DNA of 64,000 nucleotides. Source: Pseudomonas versuta (GTDB lineage: Bacteria; Pseudomonadota; Gammaproteobacteria; Pseudomonadales; Pseudomonadaceae). A program made the position numbers and the translations under genes. The DNA lies in assembly GCF_001294575.1 (NCBI RefSeq), contig NZ_CP012676.1, positions 3,238,001 through 3,302,000 of the forward strand, given 5' to 3'. This document shows positions 13,956 through 22,647 of the stretch, in pieces. The notes below the pieces were generated by a model that was not told where the DNA came from, searched no databases, and was given only the letters and a program-made list of their open reading frames with translations. Position 1 is the first letter of the stretch. The number at the start of each line of letters is the position of its first letter.

Positions 13956-14158
13956 CACCGCACCGACTTGCCGCCCGGTTTCGACCGGGCTTAGCCTGCC
14001 CCGCGCCGCGCCTCGCGTCACTAAAGCCACACCACATCCGTGGCCCCCGGCTTGCCTCAGAAAAACTTCCTGCCAAGCAAACCCTCGCCCAGTAACGGCC
14101 ATGCTTAAGTCCAGGCCAAATTTAGGGCATTTCGTCGCATCGGCTGAAAAAAAACTGG

Positions 14159-14188
14159 CTGAAATACCCTGTACAAAAGCCGTATACT
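14159..14188 (+). promoter_or_regulatory. nrdB: candidate sigma-70 promoter of nrdB
   Basis: TATACT at 14183-14188 is a good -10 box, with CTGAAA at 14159-14164 as a weak -35 (18-bp spacing). Transcription would start near 14195, giving a leader of about 255 nt before nrdB. The -35 is poor, so this remains a prediction. Confidence 0.4.
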
Positions 14189-14374
14189 GCCCCCTTCCAA
14201 AGGGTGCTCCATAACCCTTGAGCGGGCTGTAAACCACGCAGCTGCGGCCTTCCGGGCCAGGGTGAGATGCCGAACAGACAGCATCCCCTTAGCGACAGCC
14301 GGGTCAGCCCCCGAATATATTCATGTTTTTGCGTGCGTACATCGCTACTGCAGCAACATTTCTTAGATCCAAGT

Positions 14375-14428
14375 GGCCTATGGCCGTGTGACAACCAAAC
14401 AATCAGTGTTACCACACGGGCACAGGCC
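14375..14428 (+). other. structured 5' leader element upstream of nrdB
   Basis: Nested pairing: GGCCT (14375-14379) with AGGCC (14424-14428), and inside it CCGTGTG (14384-14390) with CACACGG (14413-14419) around a 22-nt loop. The RBS AGGAG follows at 14436-14440 and the nrdB ATG at 14451. It does not match the cobalamin or other riboswitch consensus sequences I know. The gap 13956-14374 holds no convincing gene. Confidence 0.5.
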
Positions 14429-14450
14429 CTCACGCAGGAGACGACACGTC

Positions 14451-15701
14451 ATGCTGAGCTGGGACGAATTCGACAAAGAAGAGGAAGGCGAAGTCGCTGT
14501 TAAAGGCGCCAATGCCGGCCACGCAACCGAAGCCAACATGGACCGCCTTGACGCTGCTGGCGGCGTTGCGGCCCAGGAAGCCCGTGCAGTCACTGCCAAC
14601 GACTCCGCTGCAATCCAGCGCGCCAAGGCAGCCCTGGATGATCTCGACATCGCGGAAGGCCTGGCCGAACTCGAAGGCGCCAGCGCTCGCGTTGCTGTCG
14701 ACGAGAAGATGATGATCAACTGCCGTGCCGACCTTAACCAGCTTGTACCGTTCAAGTACGACTGGGCGTGGCAGAAGTATCTGGACGGTTGTGCAAACCA
14801 CTGGATGCCGCAAGAAGTCAACATGACCGCCGACATCGCCCTCTGGAAAAACCCAGAAGGCCTGACCGACGACGAGCGTCGCATCGTGATGCGCAACCTG
14901 GGCTTCTTCTCTACCGCCGACTCCCTGGTTGCCAACAACCTGGTGCTGGCCGTGTACCGCTTGATCACCAACCCGGAATGCCGCCAGTACATCCTGCGCC
15001 AGGCCTTCGAAGAAGCGATCCATACCCACGCCTACCAGTACTGCATTGAATCTCTGGCCATGGATGAAGGCGAGATCTTCAACATGTACCACGAGATTCC
15101 GTCGGTCGCTAAAAAAGCTACCTGGGGGCTGAAGTACACCCGTTCGATCTCCGATCCGAAGTTCGAAACCGGCACGGTAGAAACCGACAAGGAACTGCTG
15201 CGCAACCTGATCGCTTACTACTGCGTTCTGGAAGGCATCTTCTTCTACTGCGGTTTCACTCAGATCCTGTCGATGGGTCGCCGCAACAAGATGACCGGTG
15301 TCGCCGAGCAGTTTCAGTACATCCTGCGCGACGAATCCATGCACCTTAACTTCGGCATCGATGTGATCAACCAGATCAAAATCGAAAACCCGCACCTGTG
15401 GGATGCTGAAATGAAGGAAGAGGCCACGCAGATGATCCTGCAGGGTACTCAGCTGGAAATCGAATACGCACGTGACACCATGCCACGCGGTGTACTGGGC
15501 ATGAACGCGGCCATGATGGAGGACTACCTCAAGTTCATCGCCAACCGCCGCCTGTCGCAAATCGGCCTGAAAGAAGAATACCCGGGCACCACCAACCCAT
15601 TCCCATGGATGAGCGAAATCATGGACTTGAAGAAAGAGAAGAACTTCTTCGAGACACGGGTTATCGAGTACCAGACTGGCGGCGCGCTGAGCTGGGACTG
15701 A
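14451..15701 (+). CDS. nrdB: class Ia ribonucleotide reductase, beta subunit
   Basis: Small subunit of aerobic ribonucleotide reductase, 416 aa, which houses the diiron-tyrosyl radical cofactor and works with NrdA to make dNTPs. The start [15 protein letters not shown] at ATG 14451 has a good RBS (CAGGAG); the upstream in-frame extension to 14373 is not needed. Iron-ligand segments are visible: [15 protein letters not shown] with the Glu-x-x-His ligands, and [14 protein letters not shown] with a second Glu-x-x-His. The roughly 100-residue N-terminal extension is typical of Pseudomonas NrdB. nrdA is not adjacent: the upstream neighbour is a small repeat protein and the downstream neighbour a regulator. 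Confidence 0.96.
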   Translation: MLSWDEFDKEEEGEVAVKGANAGHATEANMDRLDAAGGVAAQEARAVTANDSAAIQRAKAALDDLDIAEGLAELEGASARVAVDEKMMINCRADLNQLVPFKYDWAWQKYLDGCANHWMPQEVNMTADIALWKNPEGLTDDERRIVMRNLGFFSTADSLVANNLVLAVYRLITNPECRQYILRQAFEEAIHTHAYQYCIESLAMDEGEIFNMYHEIPSVAKKATWGLKYTRSISDPKFETGTVETDKELLRNLIAYYCVLEGIFFYCGFTQILSMGRRNKMTGVAEQFQYILRDESMHLNFGIDVINQIKIENPHLWDAEMKEEATQMILQGTQLEIEYARDTMPRGVLGMNAAMMEDYLKFIANRRLSQIGLKEEYPGTTNPFPWMSEIMDLKKEKNFFETRVIEYQTGGALSWD

Positions 15702-15725
15702 TTCCGGTTTAGTCATACGCTGTTT

Positions 15726-15755
15726 AAAAGGGCTGCCGCGAGGTGGCCCTTTTTA
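15726..15755 (+). terminator. rho-independent terminator of nrdB
   Basis: AAAAGGGC pairs with GCCCTTTTT around a short GC-rich loop, 25 bp past the nrdB stop, ending in a T-run. Confidence 0.85.
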
Positions 15756-15896
15756 TTGGGCAGAATATTTGTCGGGGACGTATCGAAATTTTCGACTGTT
15801 ACCTGCAATGCAAAATGCCTGAAGCGGGGCTTTTCGGCAGAGGTTTCCGCCCCCGGAACCGATCAGAAAAATGAGTTTGATCGCCTTCAAAAACAA

Positions 15897-15912
15897 CTGT
15901 ATAAAAACACAG
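15897..15912. promoter_or_regulatory. LexA (SOS) box
   Basis: CTGTATAAAAACACAG has the CTG-N10-CAG framework and agrees with the gammaproteobacterial consensus CTGTATATATATACAG at 13 of 16 positions. It lies 39-54 bp upstream of the HTH gene starting at 15951, where LexA would block transcription. The gap 15756-15896 shows no gene. Confidence 0.65.
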
Positions 15913-15950
15913 TATATTTTCAAGCACTGACTCAGCCCCGGAGAATCCCC

Positions 15951-16268
15951 ATGCCCAATGCAGCCATGCGCAGTACGTTTGAACGCATCATCATCAATCA
16001 ATTCACCGCGCTGCACTGCGCCCAGGCCCGGCAAATGCTCGACTGGAGTTTCGAGCAACTGAGTCAGAAATCCAGGGTATCAGTCCCCGCCATCCAGCGT
16101 TTTGAAGCTGGGGAGCCGATTCGCGATGTCACTCGGCTGGCTCTGGCTTATTGCCTGGAAGCAGAAGGCCTGGTGTTCTTTCCGGGGTTCGCACCAGGTC
16201 GCGGCGGTAATATTCGCGGCACAACCCCTGATCCGACCGGGCGTGAAGACTTCGCACAGCTTGAATAA
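15951..16268 (+). CDS. small HTH (XRE-type) DNA-binding protein, putatively SOS-controlled
   Basis: A 105-aa protein with one helix-turn-helix of the Cro/CI type at about residues 24-75 (ARQMLDWSFEQLSQKSRVSVPAIQRFEAG), followed by a short tail containing GLVFFPGFAPGRGGNIRG. A longer reading from 15756 exists, but the ATG at 15951 is preceded by CCCGGAGAATCCCC, a good RBS, and begins at the domain. A LexA-type box lies directly upstream. No phage genes are nearby, so it looks like a chromosomal single-domain regulator; its target is unknown. Confidence 0.75.
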   Translation: MPNAAMRSTFERIIINQFTALHCAQARQMLDWSFEQLSQKSRVSVPAIQRFEAGEPIRDVTRLALAYCLEAEGLVFFPGFAPGRGGNIRGTTPDPTGREDFAQLE

Positions 16269-16270
16269 GC

Positions 16271-17316
16271 TCATTTGCCCTTGTTGCCCGGGGCGTCCTG
16301 CATGGTTTGCACGTCGAGCCACCAGGCACGTCCCGGGTGAGGCTGCAACAGATTGAACGCCTCCCCCATTAATGGCGTTGTGATCAGAATATTTCGTTGC
16401 TCTGCCAGCGCCACGATGCGGTCAAAAGGCTCATGCCAGGCATGAAATGCCAGATCGAAGGTGCCATTGTGAACAGGCAACAACCAGCGACCTTTCAGAT
16501 CGATATGGGCCTGCAAGGTCTGCTCGGGTTGCATGTGCACGTCAGGCCAGTCGACGTTGTAGGCCCCGGTTTCCATCAGGGTCAGATCAAACGGGCCAAA
16601 TTGTTCGCCGATCAGTTTGAAGCCGTCGAAATAACCGGAATCGCCACTGAAGAAAATCCGTACCTCGTCAATGATCATGACCCACGACACCCAGAGCGTC
16701 TGGTTGTGATCAAACAACCCTCGACCAGAGAAATGCTGGCACGGGGTAGCTATAAAACGAATGCCTGCCAGCTGTGTTTCCTGCCACCAGTCGAGTTGCT
16801 GAACTTTACTGGCGGGGACGCCCCACTTGACCAGCAGGTCACCCACACCCAGCGGGGCCAGAAAGTGCCTGGTTTTGGCGGCCAGCTGCAACACCGTCTT
16901 TTGATCAAGATGATCGTAGTGATTGTGTGACAGGATCACTACTTCCAGGGACGGAAGCTCATCAAGGCTGATGGGGGGGCATGAAAACGCTTGGGCCCCG
17001 CCCATTGGAACGGCGATGCTCGCTCGGCATACACCGGATCGGTGAGCCAGAATTTTCCTTTGAGCTTTAGCAGCAGTGTTGAATGCCCAAGACGGTACAC
17101 ACTGAAGTCCGGAGCGTCCGCCAATTGCTGGCGGCTCAATGGCTTGACCGGGACCACCCCTGCCGGACGAGTATTGGCGGGTTTGAAAAGCATTTTCCAA
17201 AAAATGCCCAGTGTCTTGCCCAGGCTGGAGGGCGGCCTTGCCTGCTGGTTTCGAAATGCACCTTGATGACGCTCAGCGGGTCTAAGCGCCTCTGCACTGC
17301 GCGATTCAAGTGCCAT
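16271..17316 (-). pseudogene. MBL-fold metallo-hydrolase (UlaG/RomA-like), frameshifted
   Basis: Two minus-strand readings join into one protein of about 348 aa. The N-terminal part (17316 to about 16975) reads SVYRLGHSTLLLKLKGKFWLTDPVYAERASPFQWAGPKRFHAPP. The C-terminal part continues in another frame with ISLDELPSLEVVILSHNHYDHLD and runs to 16271. The switch coincides with a run of seven C on the coding strand (16973-16979); eight C would restore APPISLDEL. The zinc motif HNHYDHLD and the later HFSGRG, FSGDSGYF and LPVHNGTF segments belong to the metallo-beta-lactamase fold, in the branch related to RomA and NAPE-PLD. It is a true pseudogene, a slippage-variable locus or an assembly error. 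Confidence 0.85.
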
Positions 17317-17523
17317 GTTTTAAAACCTCAGTGAAAAAAGATTATTACGCTTGCTTTTTGGACCACAGAATGCAATTCGTCATGTAACTATAAAATAACA
17401 ACACGGCCGGACGATGGCTTAAGAGCTAGTGTAAAGCTGACCACGCAGATGATTTCGAAAAAATGCCAGTGCGATACCAACCGGTAGACAAGCGCTGAGT
17501 CCAAACATCTTGAGCAAATAACC

Positions 17524-18597
17524 ATGGACAATCAAAGAGGCAAAGGCCTGTCGTTTGCCCGGCGCATTTACGGGCCGCGAACCATTGGCTCAGGGTTTGG
17601 CGGTCTGGCCTTAATGGCAGCACTTGTCCCGCTTGATGTCCCTGTATGGGTATGGTTTCTACTACTGTTCAATGCATTTTTGTGGCCGCATCTGGCATAT
17701 CAACTGTCATCACGATCGAGATATCCGTATCGCGCTGAACGGCGCAATATTTTAATCGACTCACTGGGTGGGGGCTTCTGGGCCGCAACCATTCAATTTA
17801 ACCCCCTCCCTACAGTGACAATCGTTTCCATGATGATGATGCATAATGTCGCGGCAGGCGGACCACGACTACTGCTGCGCGGACTTTTGGCTCAGGCAAC
17901 AGGCGCACTGATAGCATTTCTGTTGCTGGGTGCGGCCTTCACCCCAAACACTACAACCCTGCAAGTTTATGCCTGCATCCCCGTACTCATCCTCTACCCC
18001 TTGGCAGTAGGCATGGTCAGCTATGGGCTAGCGATCAAACTGGGCGAACATAAACTGGCCTTGAGAACCCTTAGCCGTACGGACAGCCTTACCGGTCTGT
18101 TAAACCACGGGTCATGGAAAGACGTGCTGGAGATCAATTTCAAAGAATGCAAACAGACGCAATCAACCGCCACCCTTGCACTGATTGATATCGATCATTT
18201 CAAACACATCAATGACACCTATGGGCATATCGTGGGCGACAATGTGTTGCGTACGCTGAGCAACAAACTCAAAGAAAACTTGCGCACTGAAGACTTGGCT
18301 GGACGCTATGGCGGGGATGAGTTTTGCGTGATTTTGCCCAATCGGACACTGGCTCAAGCGCGTGAAATCATGGAGCGATTAGGCCGCGTATTCAGCCACT
18401 ACCAACACGCAGATGAACCTGAACTGCACGTCTGCCTGAGCATTGGTCTGGCGTCTTGCCGGCCGGAGTATCAGGACGCCTCCATGTGGCTCAACGAAGC
18501 CGACAAAGCGTTGTACATCGCCAAGAACACCGGCCGTAACAAGGTCAGCATCGGTGCCGCAGACACGCTTATGGATTCAGTCTTGAGCAAACCATAA
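17524..18597 (+). CDS. membrane diguanylate cyclase (MASE2-like + GGDEF)
   Basis: A 357-aa protein that should make cyclic di-GMP. Residues 20-172 form about five hydrophobic helices and look like a MASE2 membrane sensor (WPHLAYQLSSRSRYPYRAERRNILIDS is a typical loop). Residues 183-345 form the GGDEF domain with intact GGDEF (263-267) and an RxxD inhibitory site (RTED, 254-257) at the correct five-residue distance, so an active, product-inhibited enzyme is expected. The gene order suggests co-transcription with the DUF1003 gene 11 bp downstream. The signal sensed is unknown. The 207-bp gap 17317-17523 holds no gene. Confidence 0.88.
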   Translation: MDNQRGKGLSFARRIYGPRTIGSGFGGLALMAALVPLDVPVWVWFLLLFNAFLWPHLAYQLSSRSRYPYRAERRNILIDSLGGGFWAATIQFNPLPTVTIVSMMMMHNVAAGGPRLLLRGLLAQATGALIAFLLLGAAFTPNTTTLQVYACIPVLILYPLAVGMVSYGLAIKLGEHKLALRTLSRTDSLTGLLNHGSWKDVLEINFKECKQTQSTATLALIDIDHFKHINDTYGHIVGDNVLRTLSNKLKENLRTEDLAGRYGGDEFCVILPNRTLAQAREIMERLGRVFSHYQHADEPELHVCLSIGLASCRPEYQDASMWLNEADKALYIAKNTGRNKVSIGAADTLMDSVLSKP

Positions 18598-18608
18598 GGT
18601 CCGTAATA

Positions 18609-19157
18609 ATGAGAGAGAGCCCAGTGAGCACAGACAAGAGCGACGCAACACCCGCCCCAGAAAAAGTCGACCACCTACGCTTTCATCGTGCCCATGCGCA
18701 TCTGGAACCCACCTTCGGCAGTGACAAGTTCGCCTTGAGAGCCGAAGCGTTTGCCCGCTTCTTCGGCACGCCCACCTTTCTCGGCGCCCAGACATTGATC
18801 GTGTTGATTTGGATATGCCTGAACCTGTTTGGCGTCACCCACTTTGATATTTACCCGTTCATTCTGCTGAACCTGGCTTTCAGCCTGCAGGCGGCTTACG
18901 CCGCGCCTTTGATTTTGCTCGCGCAAACCCGCCAGGCTGCACGGGACAAAGCCCAGGCCGATGCCGACGCCCGGCACCGTGAAGCACTGGCCGTGGCCAA
19001 CACCGAGCGACAAGCCGCTGCCGCCCAGACCAATGAGCGGATTATGCAGTTGCTGGAACAAAACACCCGATTGACCGAAATGACCAAGACTTTAACCGAG
19101 CGAATTGAAAACCTGACCTCGGAAATGCACCAGCACTTGGTACACAAGACGCCTTAA
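18609..19157 (+). CDS. DUF1003 inner-membrane protein with C-terminal coiled coil
   Basis: A 182-aa protein. Residues 55-100 contain two hydrophobic helices (TLIVLIWICLNLFGV and YPFILLNLAFSLQAAYAAPLILL) preceded by ARFFGTPTFLGAQ, the typical DUF1003 layout. Residues 105-178 are charged and heptad-like (RQAARDKAQADADARHREAL..., NERIMQLLEQNTRLTEMTKTLTERI), so a cytoplasmic coiled coil is likely. An in-frame GTG at 18624 behind GAGAGAG is an alternative start. It follows the diguanylate cyclase by 11 bp. Its biochemical role is unknown. Confidence 0.82.
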   Translation: MRESPVSTDKSDATPAPEKVDHLRFHRAHAHLEPTFGSDKFALRAEAFARFFGTPTFLGAQTLIVLIWICLNLFGVTHFDIYPFILLNLAFSLQAAYAAPLILLAQTRQAARDKAQADADARHREALAVANTERQAAAAQTNERIMQLLEQNTRLTEMTKTLTERIENLTSEMHQHLVHKTP

Positions 19158-19477
19158 CCGAGGCAGCGGCGCACGGCCAGGATCTCCGGCACATCCTGGC
19201 GCTGCATGTACACACGCAATGGCTCAGTGATGTTCAGGCGATCGTCGATATTCTGATCCATTAATAACTGAATCAGCTCGCGTTTAAGGATCATGGTGTC
19301 TTGCGCGCCGGGCTGCCAGACGAACTCACTGGTGGGCGTGATGTTGTCGTCGGCGACATCCATTCCGAAAGAATCTTCGCTGAAGCGAACAATATGCTGC
19401 TCTGTCTTACGATTGAAACCAACAAAACCATTAAGTAGATCGGCAGCCTGGCAGATTAACTGTGATGTGATGCGCAT
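19154..19477 (-). CDS. uncharacterised 107-aa protein
   Basis: Starts at ATG 19477 with AGTGAGG as RBS and begins MRITSQLICQAADLLNGF. An upstream in-frame ATG at 19687 would run through the promoter region of glpQ and is unlikely. The composition is acidic and soluble, with a helical C-terminal half (LKRELIQLLMDQNIDDRLNITEPLRVYMQR). I do not recognise the family. It converges on the DUF1003 gene, overlapping it by 4 bp at the 3' ends, and is divergent from glpQ. Confidence 0.65.
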   Translation of the reverse strand: MRITSQLICQAADLLNGFVGFNRKTEQHIVRFSEDSFGMDVADDNITPTSEFVWQPGAQDTMILKRELIQLLMDQNIDDRLNITEPLRVYMQRQDVPEILAVRRCLG

Positions 19478-19613
19478 GGTAAACCTCACTGACGAGCCCG
19501 GGAGGCTCAAGGATCGATGGTTTACACGCAAGATTGAACACGCATCCCTCTGCCGGGGACGCTGATAGAACCAAGAGTACTGCACAACTTTTCTAATACC
19601 AAGGACCTCAACA

Positions 19614-20747
19614 ATGCCTGTTACTTTTTCCAAAAGCACCCTGCTGCTGAGCTTGCTACTAGGAATGGGTGGCGCATACGCCGCCAACGCATCGAACGCA
19701 CCCGAAGCAGCTGTGGCCAGCGCTCAAGGCATCCCTCATCCGGCAGTCATCGCCCATCGTGGGGCATCTTTCGACGCACCGGAGTCTACTGCGGCGTCCT
19801 ACAAGCTTGCCCGGGATCTGGGCGCCGACTACCTGGAGATGGATCTGCAGCGCAGTAAAGACGGTGTGTTGTTTGCGCTACATGACAACGGCTTGTTGCG
19901 CACCACGGACGTAGCGAAAAAATTCCCGGAGCGCAAAGACAGTCCGGCCAGCGCCTTCACCCTGGCAGAACTTAAAACACTGGATGCCGGGAGCTGGTTC
20001 AACCAGGCCTACCCGCAGCGTGCCCGCCCTTCCTTCGTCGGGCTGCCAATCCTGACGCTGGACGAAATTATCGATATTGCCCAGGGCAACCCGCAACACA
20101 AGCCCGGGTTATACATCGAGACCAAAGAGCCCAAGCAGTTTCCGGGTATTGAGCGTGACCTGAAAAACAAGCTGACCGAACGCGGATGGCTAAAACCCGT
20201 CACAACCACTGCCGGCAACGTTGCACCTCAAACAGGCGAAGGCAAAGGTCGCGTGATTCTGCAAACCTTTGAAAAAAACAGCCTTGAATTACTGCAAAAA
20301 GAGATGCCTGACACGCCAAAAATCCTGCTGCTCTGGATCGGCGAAGGTGGCATGGCAGCCAGTTCCGGCGTCAGTTTTGCCGACTCCGGCGAGAAGGACA
20401 AAGCAGCGTATTACGCAAAACTGCAGCCCAAGGACAAAGACGAGTTCCTGCACTGGCTGGACGTTGCCAAAGCCAACGGCGCCATCGGTACTGGCCCGTC
20501 AGCAGCCCTGACCCACGGTGGCGCCCAGAGCTATTTCGACCTGATACAGCCCTGGATGAACAAGGCCACCCATGACAAAGGCCTGCTGGTACATGTCTAC
20601 ACCCTTGATGAGCCGGTGGATTTCAAGAAGGCAACGGACGCCGGCGTCGACGGCATTTTCACTAACCGTGCCAGCGAACTGCTCAAGTACTACCAGCGCC
20701 CGGCGGCAAAGAGCGTCAATCAACTACTGGAGCAAAACGGCTACTGA
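19614..20747 (+). CDS. glpQ: periplasmic glycerophosphodiester phosphodiesterase
   Basis: Hydrolyses glycerophosphodiesters from phospholipid turnover to glycerol-3-phosphate and an alcohol; 377 aa. The signal peptide is within residues 1-24 (LLLSLLLGMGGAYAANA). The GDPD TIM-barrel motifs are present: VIAHRGASFDAPEST (catalytic His-Arg and Glu, about residues 46-57), YLEMDLQRSKDGVLFALHDNGLLRTT (metal ligands and second His), and the C-terminal GVDGIFTNRASEL. The start has a moderate RBS (CCAAGGACCTCAACA). It appears to be a single-gene unit. Confidence 0.93.
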   Translation: MPVTFSKSTLLLSLLLGMGGAYAANASNAPEAAVASAQGIPHPAVIAHRGASFDAPESTAASYKLARDLGADYLEMDLQRSKDGVLFALHDNGLLRTTDVAKKFPERKDSPASAFTLAELKTLDAGSWFNQAYPQRARPSFVGLPILTLDEIIDIAQGNPQHKPGLYIETKEPKQFPGIERDLKNKLTERGWLKPVTTTAGNVAPQTGEGKGRVILQTFEKNSLELLQKEMPDTPKILLLWIGEGGMAASSGVSFADSGEKDKAAYYAKLQPKDKDEFLHWLDVAKANGAIGTGPSAALTHGGAQSYFDLIQPWMNKATHDKGLLVHVYTLDEPVDFKKATDAGVDGIFTNRASELLKYYQRPAAKSVNQLLEQNGY

Positions 20748-20774
20748 GATTCGACATTCAGGAACAGGGCGAAA

Positions 20775-20807
20775 ATTAAGGGTGAGTTAAGTTGCCATGG
20801 TTAATCT
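20775..20807 (+). promoter_or_regulatory. PmrA/OmpR-type direct repeat and -10 upstream of the PepSY gene
   Basis: ATTAAG-GGTGA-GTTAAG (20775-20791) is a pair of NTTAAG hexamers with 11-bp periodicity, the layout bound by PmrA-like response regulators. TAATCT at 20802-20807 can serve as the -10 box, so the repeat overlaps the -35 position as expected for direct activation. Confidence 0.55.
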
Positions 20808-20844
20808 AATCCCACTTAAACAGTTGACCCAAAAGGGATTAAAC

Positions 20845-21150
20845 ATGAAAACACTTAACGTAATGCTCACCGCTACTGCCCTGATCCTGACTGCCGGCAT
20901 AGCCCAGGCTGATGTCCGCCCTGACCATATTCCTGGCCTGCTCAAGTCGGGCGAGATCAGCTCGTTTGAGAAGTTGAACCAGGCCGCGCTGGATAAACAC
21001 CCGGGCGCAACTATTGTCGACACCGAACTGGATCATTCCTACGGCAAACTGGTTTATGAAGTTGAATTGCGCGACAGCAAGGGCATCAAGTGGGATGTAG
21101 ACCTGGATGCTAAAACCGCTGAGGTGCTGCAAGACAAACAAGATACTTAA
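20845..21150 (+). CDS. periplasmic PepSY-domain protein
   Basis: A 101-aa secreted protein starting at ATG 20845 (RBS AAAAGGGATTAAAC; the longer reading from 20797 lacks a signal). The signal peptide is MKTLNVMLTATALILTAGIAQA. The PepSY-type fold covers residues 30-95: SSFEKLNQAALDKHPGATIVDTELDHSYGKLVYEVELRDSKGIKWDVDLDAKTAEVL. Small PepSY proteins are thought to bind or inhibit proteins in the cell envelope and are often controlled by metal- or peptide-sensing two-component systems, which fits the TTAAG repeats upstream. Confidence 0.88.
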   Translation: MKTLNVMLTATALILTAGIAQADVRPDHIPGLLKSGEISSFEKLNQAALDKHPGATIVDTELDHSYGKLVYEVELRDSKGIKWDVDLDAKTAEVLQDKQDT

Positions 21151-21161
21151 GTTGCATGTTT

Positions 21162-21200
21162 AAAAAACCGCGCCCCTCATCATGAGCGGCGCGGTTTTTT
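21162..21200 (+). terminator. rho-independent terminator after the PepSY gene
   Basis: AAAAAACCGCGCC pairs with GGCGCGGTTTTTT, with an additional inner CTCAT/ATGAG helix. It ends in a T-run, 12 bp after the stop codon, and could work in both directions. Confidence 0.92.
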
Positions 21201-21303
21201 ATTGGCTATTACTCTGCAAGTACGCCACACAAAAACAGTATGCATTTGTACCGGTCGCAATGGTTCTGGCTAAAATCAGCTTTTTCCTGCGAGAGTATCT
21301 TCC

Positions 21304-22491
21304 ATGGGGCGAAGCACGGCTGCCGATATCGCGACAATTGACCGGATCAGTGCCGTGCCGGCAATACTTCAAGTCATCACGGAGATGACAGGCATGCGCT
21401 TTGCCGCCGTTGCTCGTGTCACCCAGCAAACCTGGACCGCCTGCGCGGTGCTCGACAACCTGGGGTTTGGTTTGCAGGCCGGCGGGGAGCTAGACCTGGT
21501 CAGCACCTTGTGCTTTGAAACCATGACCTCACATCTGCCGATCGTAATCGACCAGGCCAGCACAGATCCGTTGTATCAAAGCCATCACACGCCAAAAATG
21601 TATCGTTTCGAGAGTTACATTACGATTCCGGTATTTCGCACCGACGGTGCTTTTTTCGGCACCCTCTGCGCGCTGGACCCTGAACCTGCAAGTCTTAAAG
21701 ACAGCCCCATACAATCCACGATGGAGTCCTTTGCGCGCCTGCTCTCGCTGCAAATTGAAGCCGAAGAAAACTTGCAGCGCACAGAAATCGAATTGATCAA
21801 GGAGCGCGAGAATGCAGAGTTGCGCGAACAGTTCATTGCCGTCATCGGCCATGATTTGCGCAACCCGTTATTCGCTATTACCACCGCCGCCGAGCGGGTA
21901 CTGCGTAAGCACCCCGACCCGCAAACCGACGGCCTGGTGCAACATATTCTGAGCTGCGGCAATCGCGCCTCTCAACTGGTTGAGGATGTGCTGGACTTCG
22001 CCCGGGGGCGCCTCGGTAGCGGAATTCCTTTAACCTTGCGCAAATGTTCCGATCTCGACAAGGTGTTAAGGCATGTCATTTCGGAAGTACAAAGCGTTCA
22101 CCCCCACCGCCAGATTCTGTCGACGATAAAAACATTCGAGCACATTGAATGTGACAGCGGCCGTTTGGCACAACTGCTGTCCAACCTGCTGGCCAATGCC
22201 ATCACCCATGGATCAGCCACCGACCCTGTTCGAGTCGATGCCCTGTGCATTAACGGGGTGTTTACCCTCAGCGTCACCAACCAGGGCCCGCCCATCCCGG
22301 CAGACGTCATACCCAACCTGTTCCAGCCCTACTCCCGCCCCCCTAGCGACATGCCCCAGGCCGGTCTTGGCCTGGGCCTGTACATTGCCAGCCAGATTGC
22401 CTTGTCCCACGGCGGCCAAGTCGACGTGGTTTCGAGTGAACAGCAGGGCACGGTCTTTACCTTCAGATTTGCGTCGCAGCCCGGGCATTGA
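21304..22491 (+). CDS. soluble GAF-domain sensor histidine kinase
   Basis: A 395-aa kinase with no membrane helix. The GAF domain spans about residues 15-150 (MRFAAVARVTQQTWTACAVLD, then YITIPVFRTDGAFFGTLCALDP). A short coiled linker follows, then HisKA with the H-box FIAVIGHDLRNPLF (phospho-acceptor His183), the N-box LLSNLLANAITHG, and a C-terminal ATPase domain with GLGLGLYIASQIALSHGG. The domain order resembles phytochrome-like and redox-sensing kinases, but no chromophore residue can be assigned. No response regulator is adjacent, so it is an orphan kinase. Confidence 0.9.
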   Translation: MGRSTAADIATIDRISAVPAILQVITEMTGMRFAAVARVTQQTWTACAVLDNLGFGLQAGGELDLVSTLCFETMTSHLPIVIDQASTDPLYQSHHTPKMYRFESYITIPVFRTDGAFFGTLCALDPEPASLKDSPIQSTMESFARLLSLQIEAEENLQRTEIELIKERENAELREQFIAVIGHDLRNPLFAITTAAERVLRKHPDPQTDGLVQHILSCGNRASQLVEDVLDFARGRLGSGIPLTLRKCSDLDKVLRHVISEVQSVHPHRQILSTIKTFEHIECDSGRLAQLLSNLLANAITHGSATDPVRVDALCINGVFTLSVTNQGPPIPADVIPNLFQPYSRPPSDMPQAGLGLGLYIASQIALSHGGQVDVVSSEQQGTVFTFRFASQPGH

Positions 22492-22647
22492 AGGCCGGTT
22501 GGACCCGCAACCGACTGCTCGCATTACGCATGGGATGAGGAGCGTTTTTTTGCACCGACCACTGGTGCGGTCCACTTCGCTGACGTGAACTAAGGTAGCA
22601 GTGGAAAATATGAAGCCCTGTTTTGTCATGCTCGAAAGGAGTCGTTC

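Noticed and set aside
13645..14076. Repetitive Cys/Arg/Trp-rich reading frame opposite the tandem-repeat gene
   Set aside because: Its repeats are a by-product of the 39-bp unit length being a multiple of three; no signal peptide or RBS.
14200..14350. Possible riboswitch in the nrdB leader
   Set aside because: No cobalamin, TPP or other known consensus could be matched; only generic stems were seen, so it is reported as a structured leader without a class.
14430..15716. 428-codon reading frame opposite nrdB
   Set aside because: Antisense shadow of nrdB with no recognisable motif.
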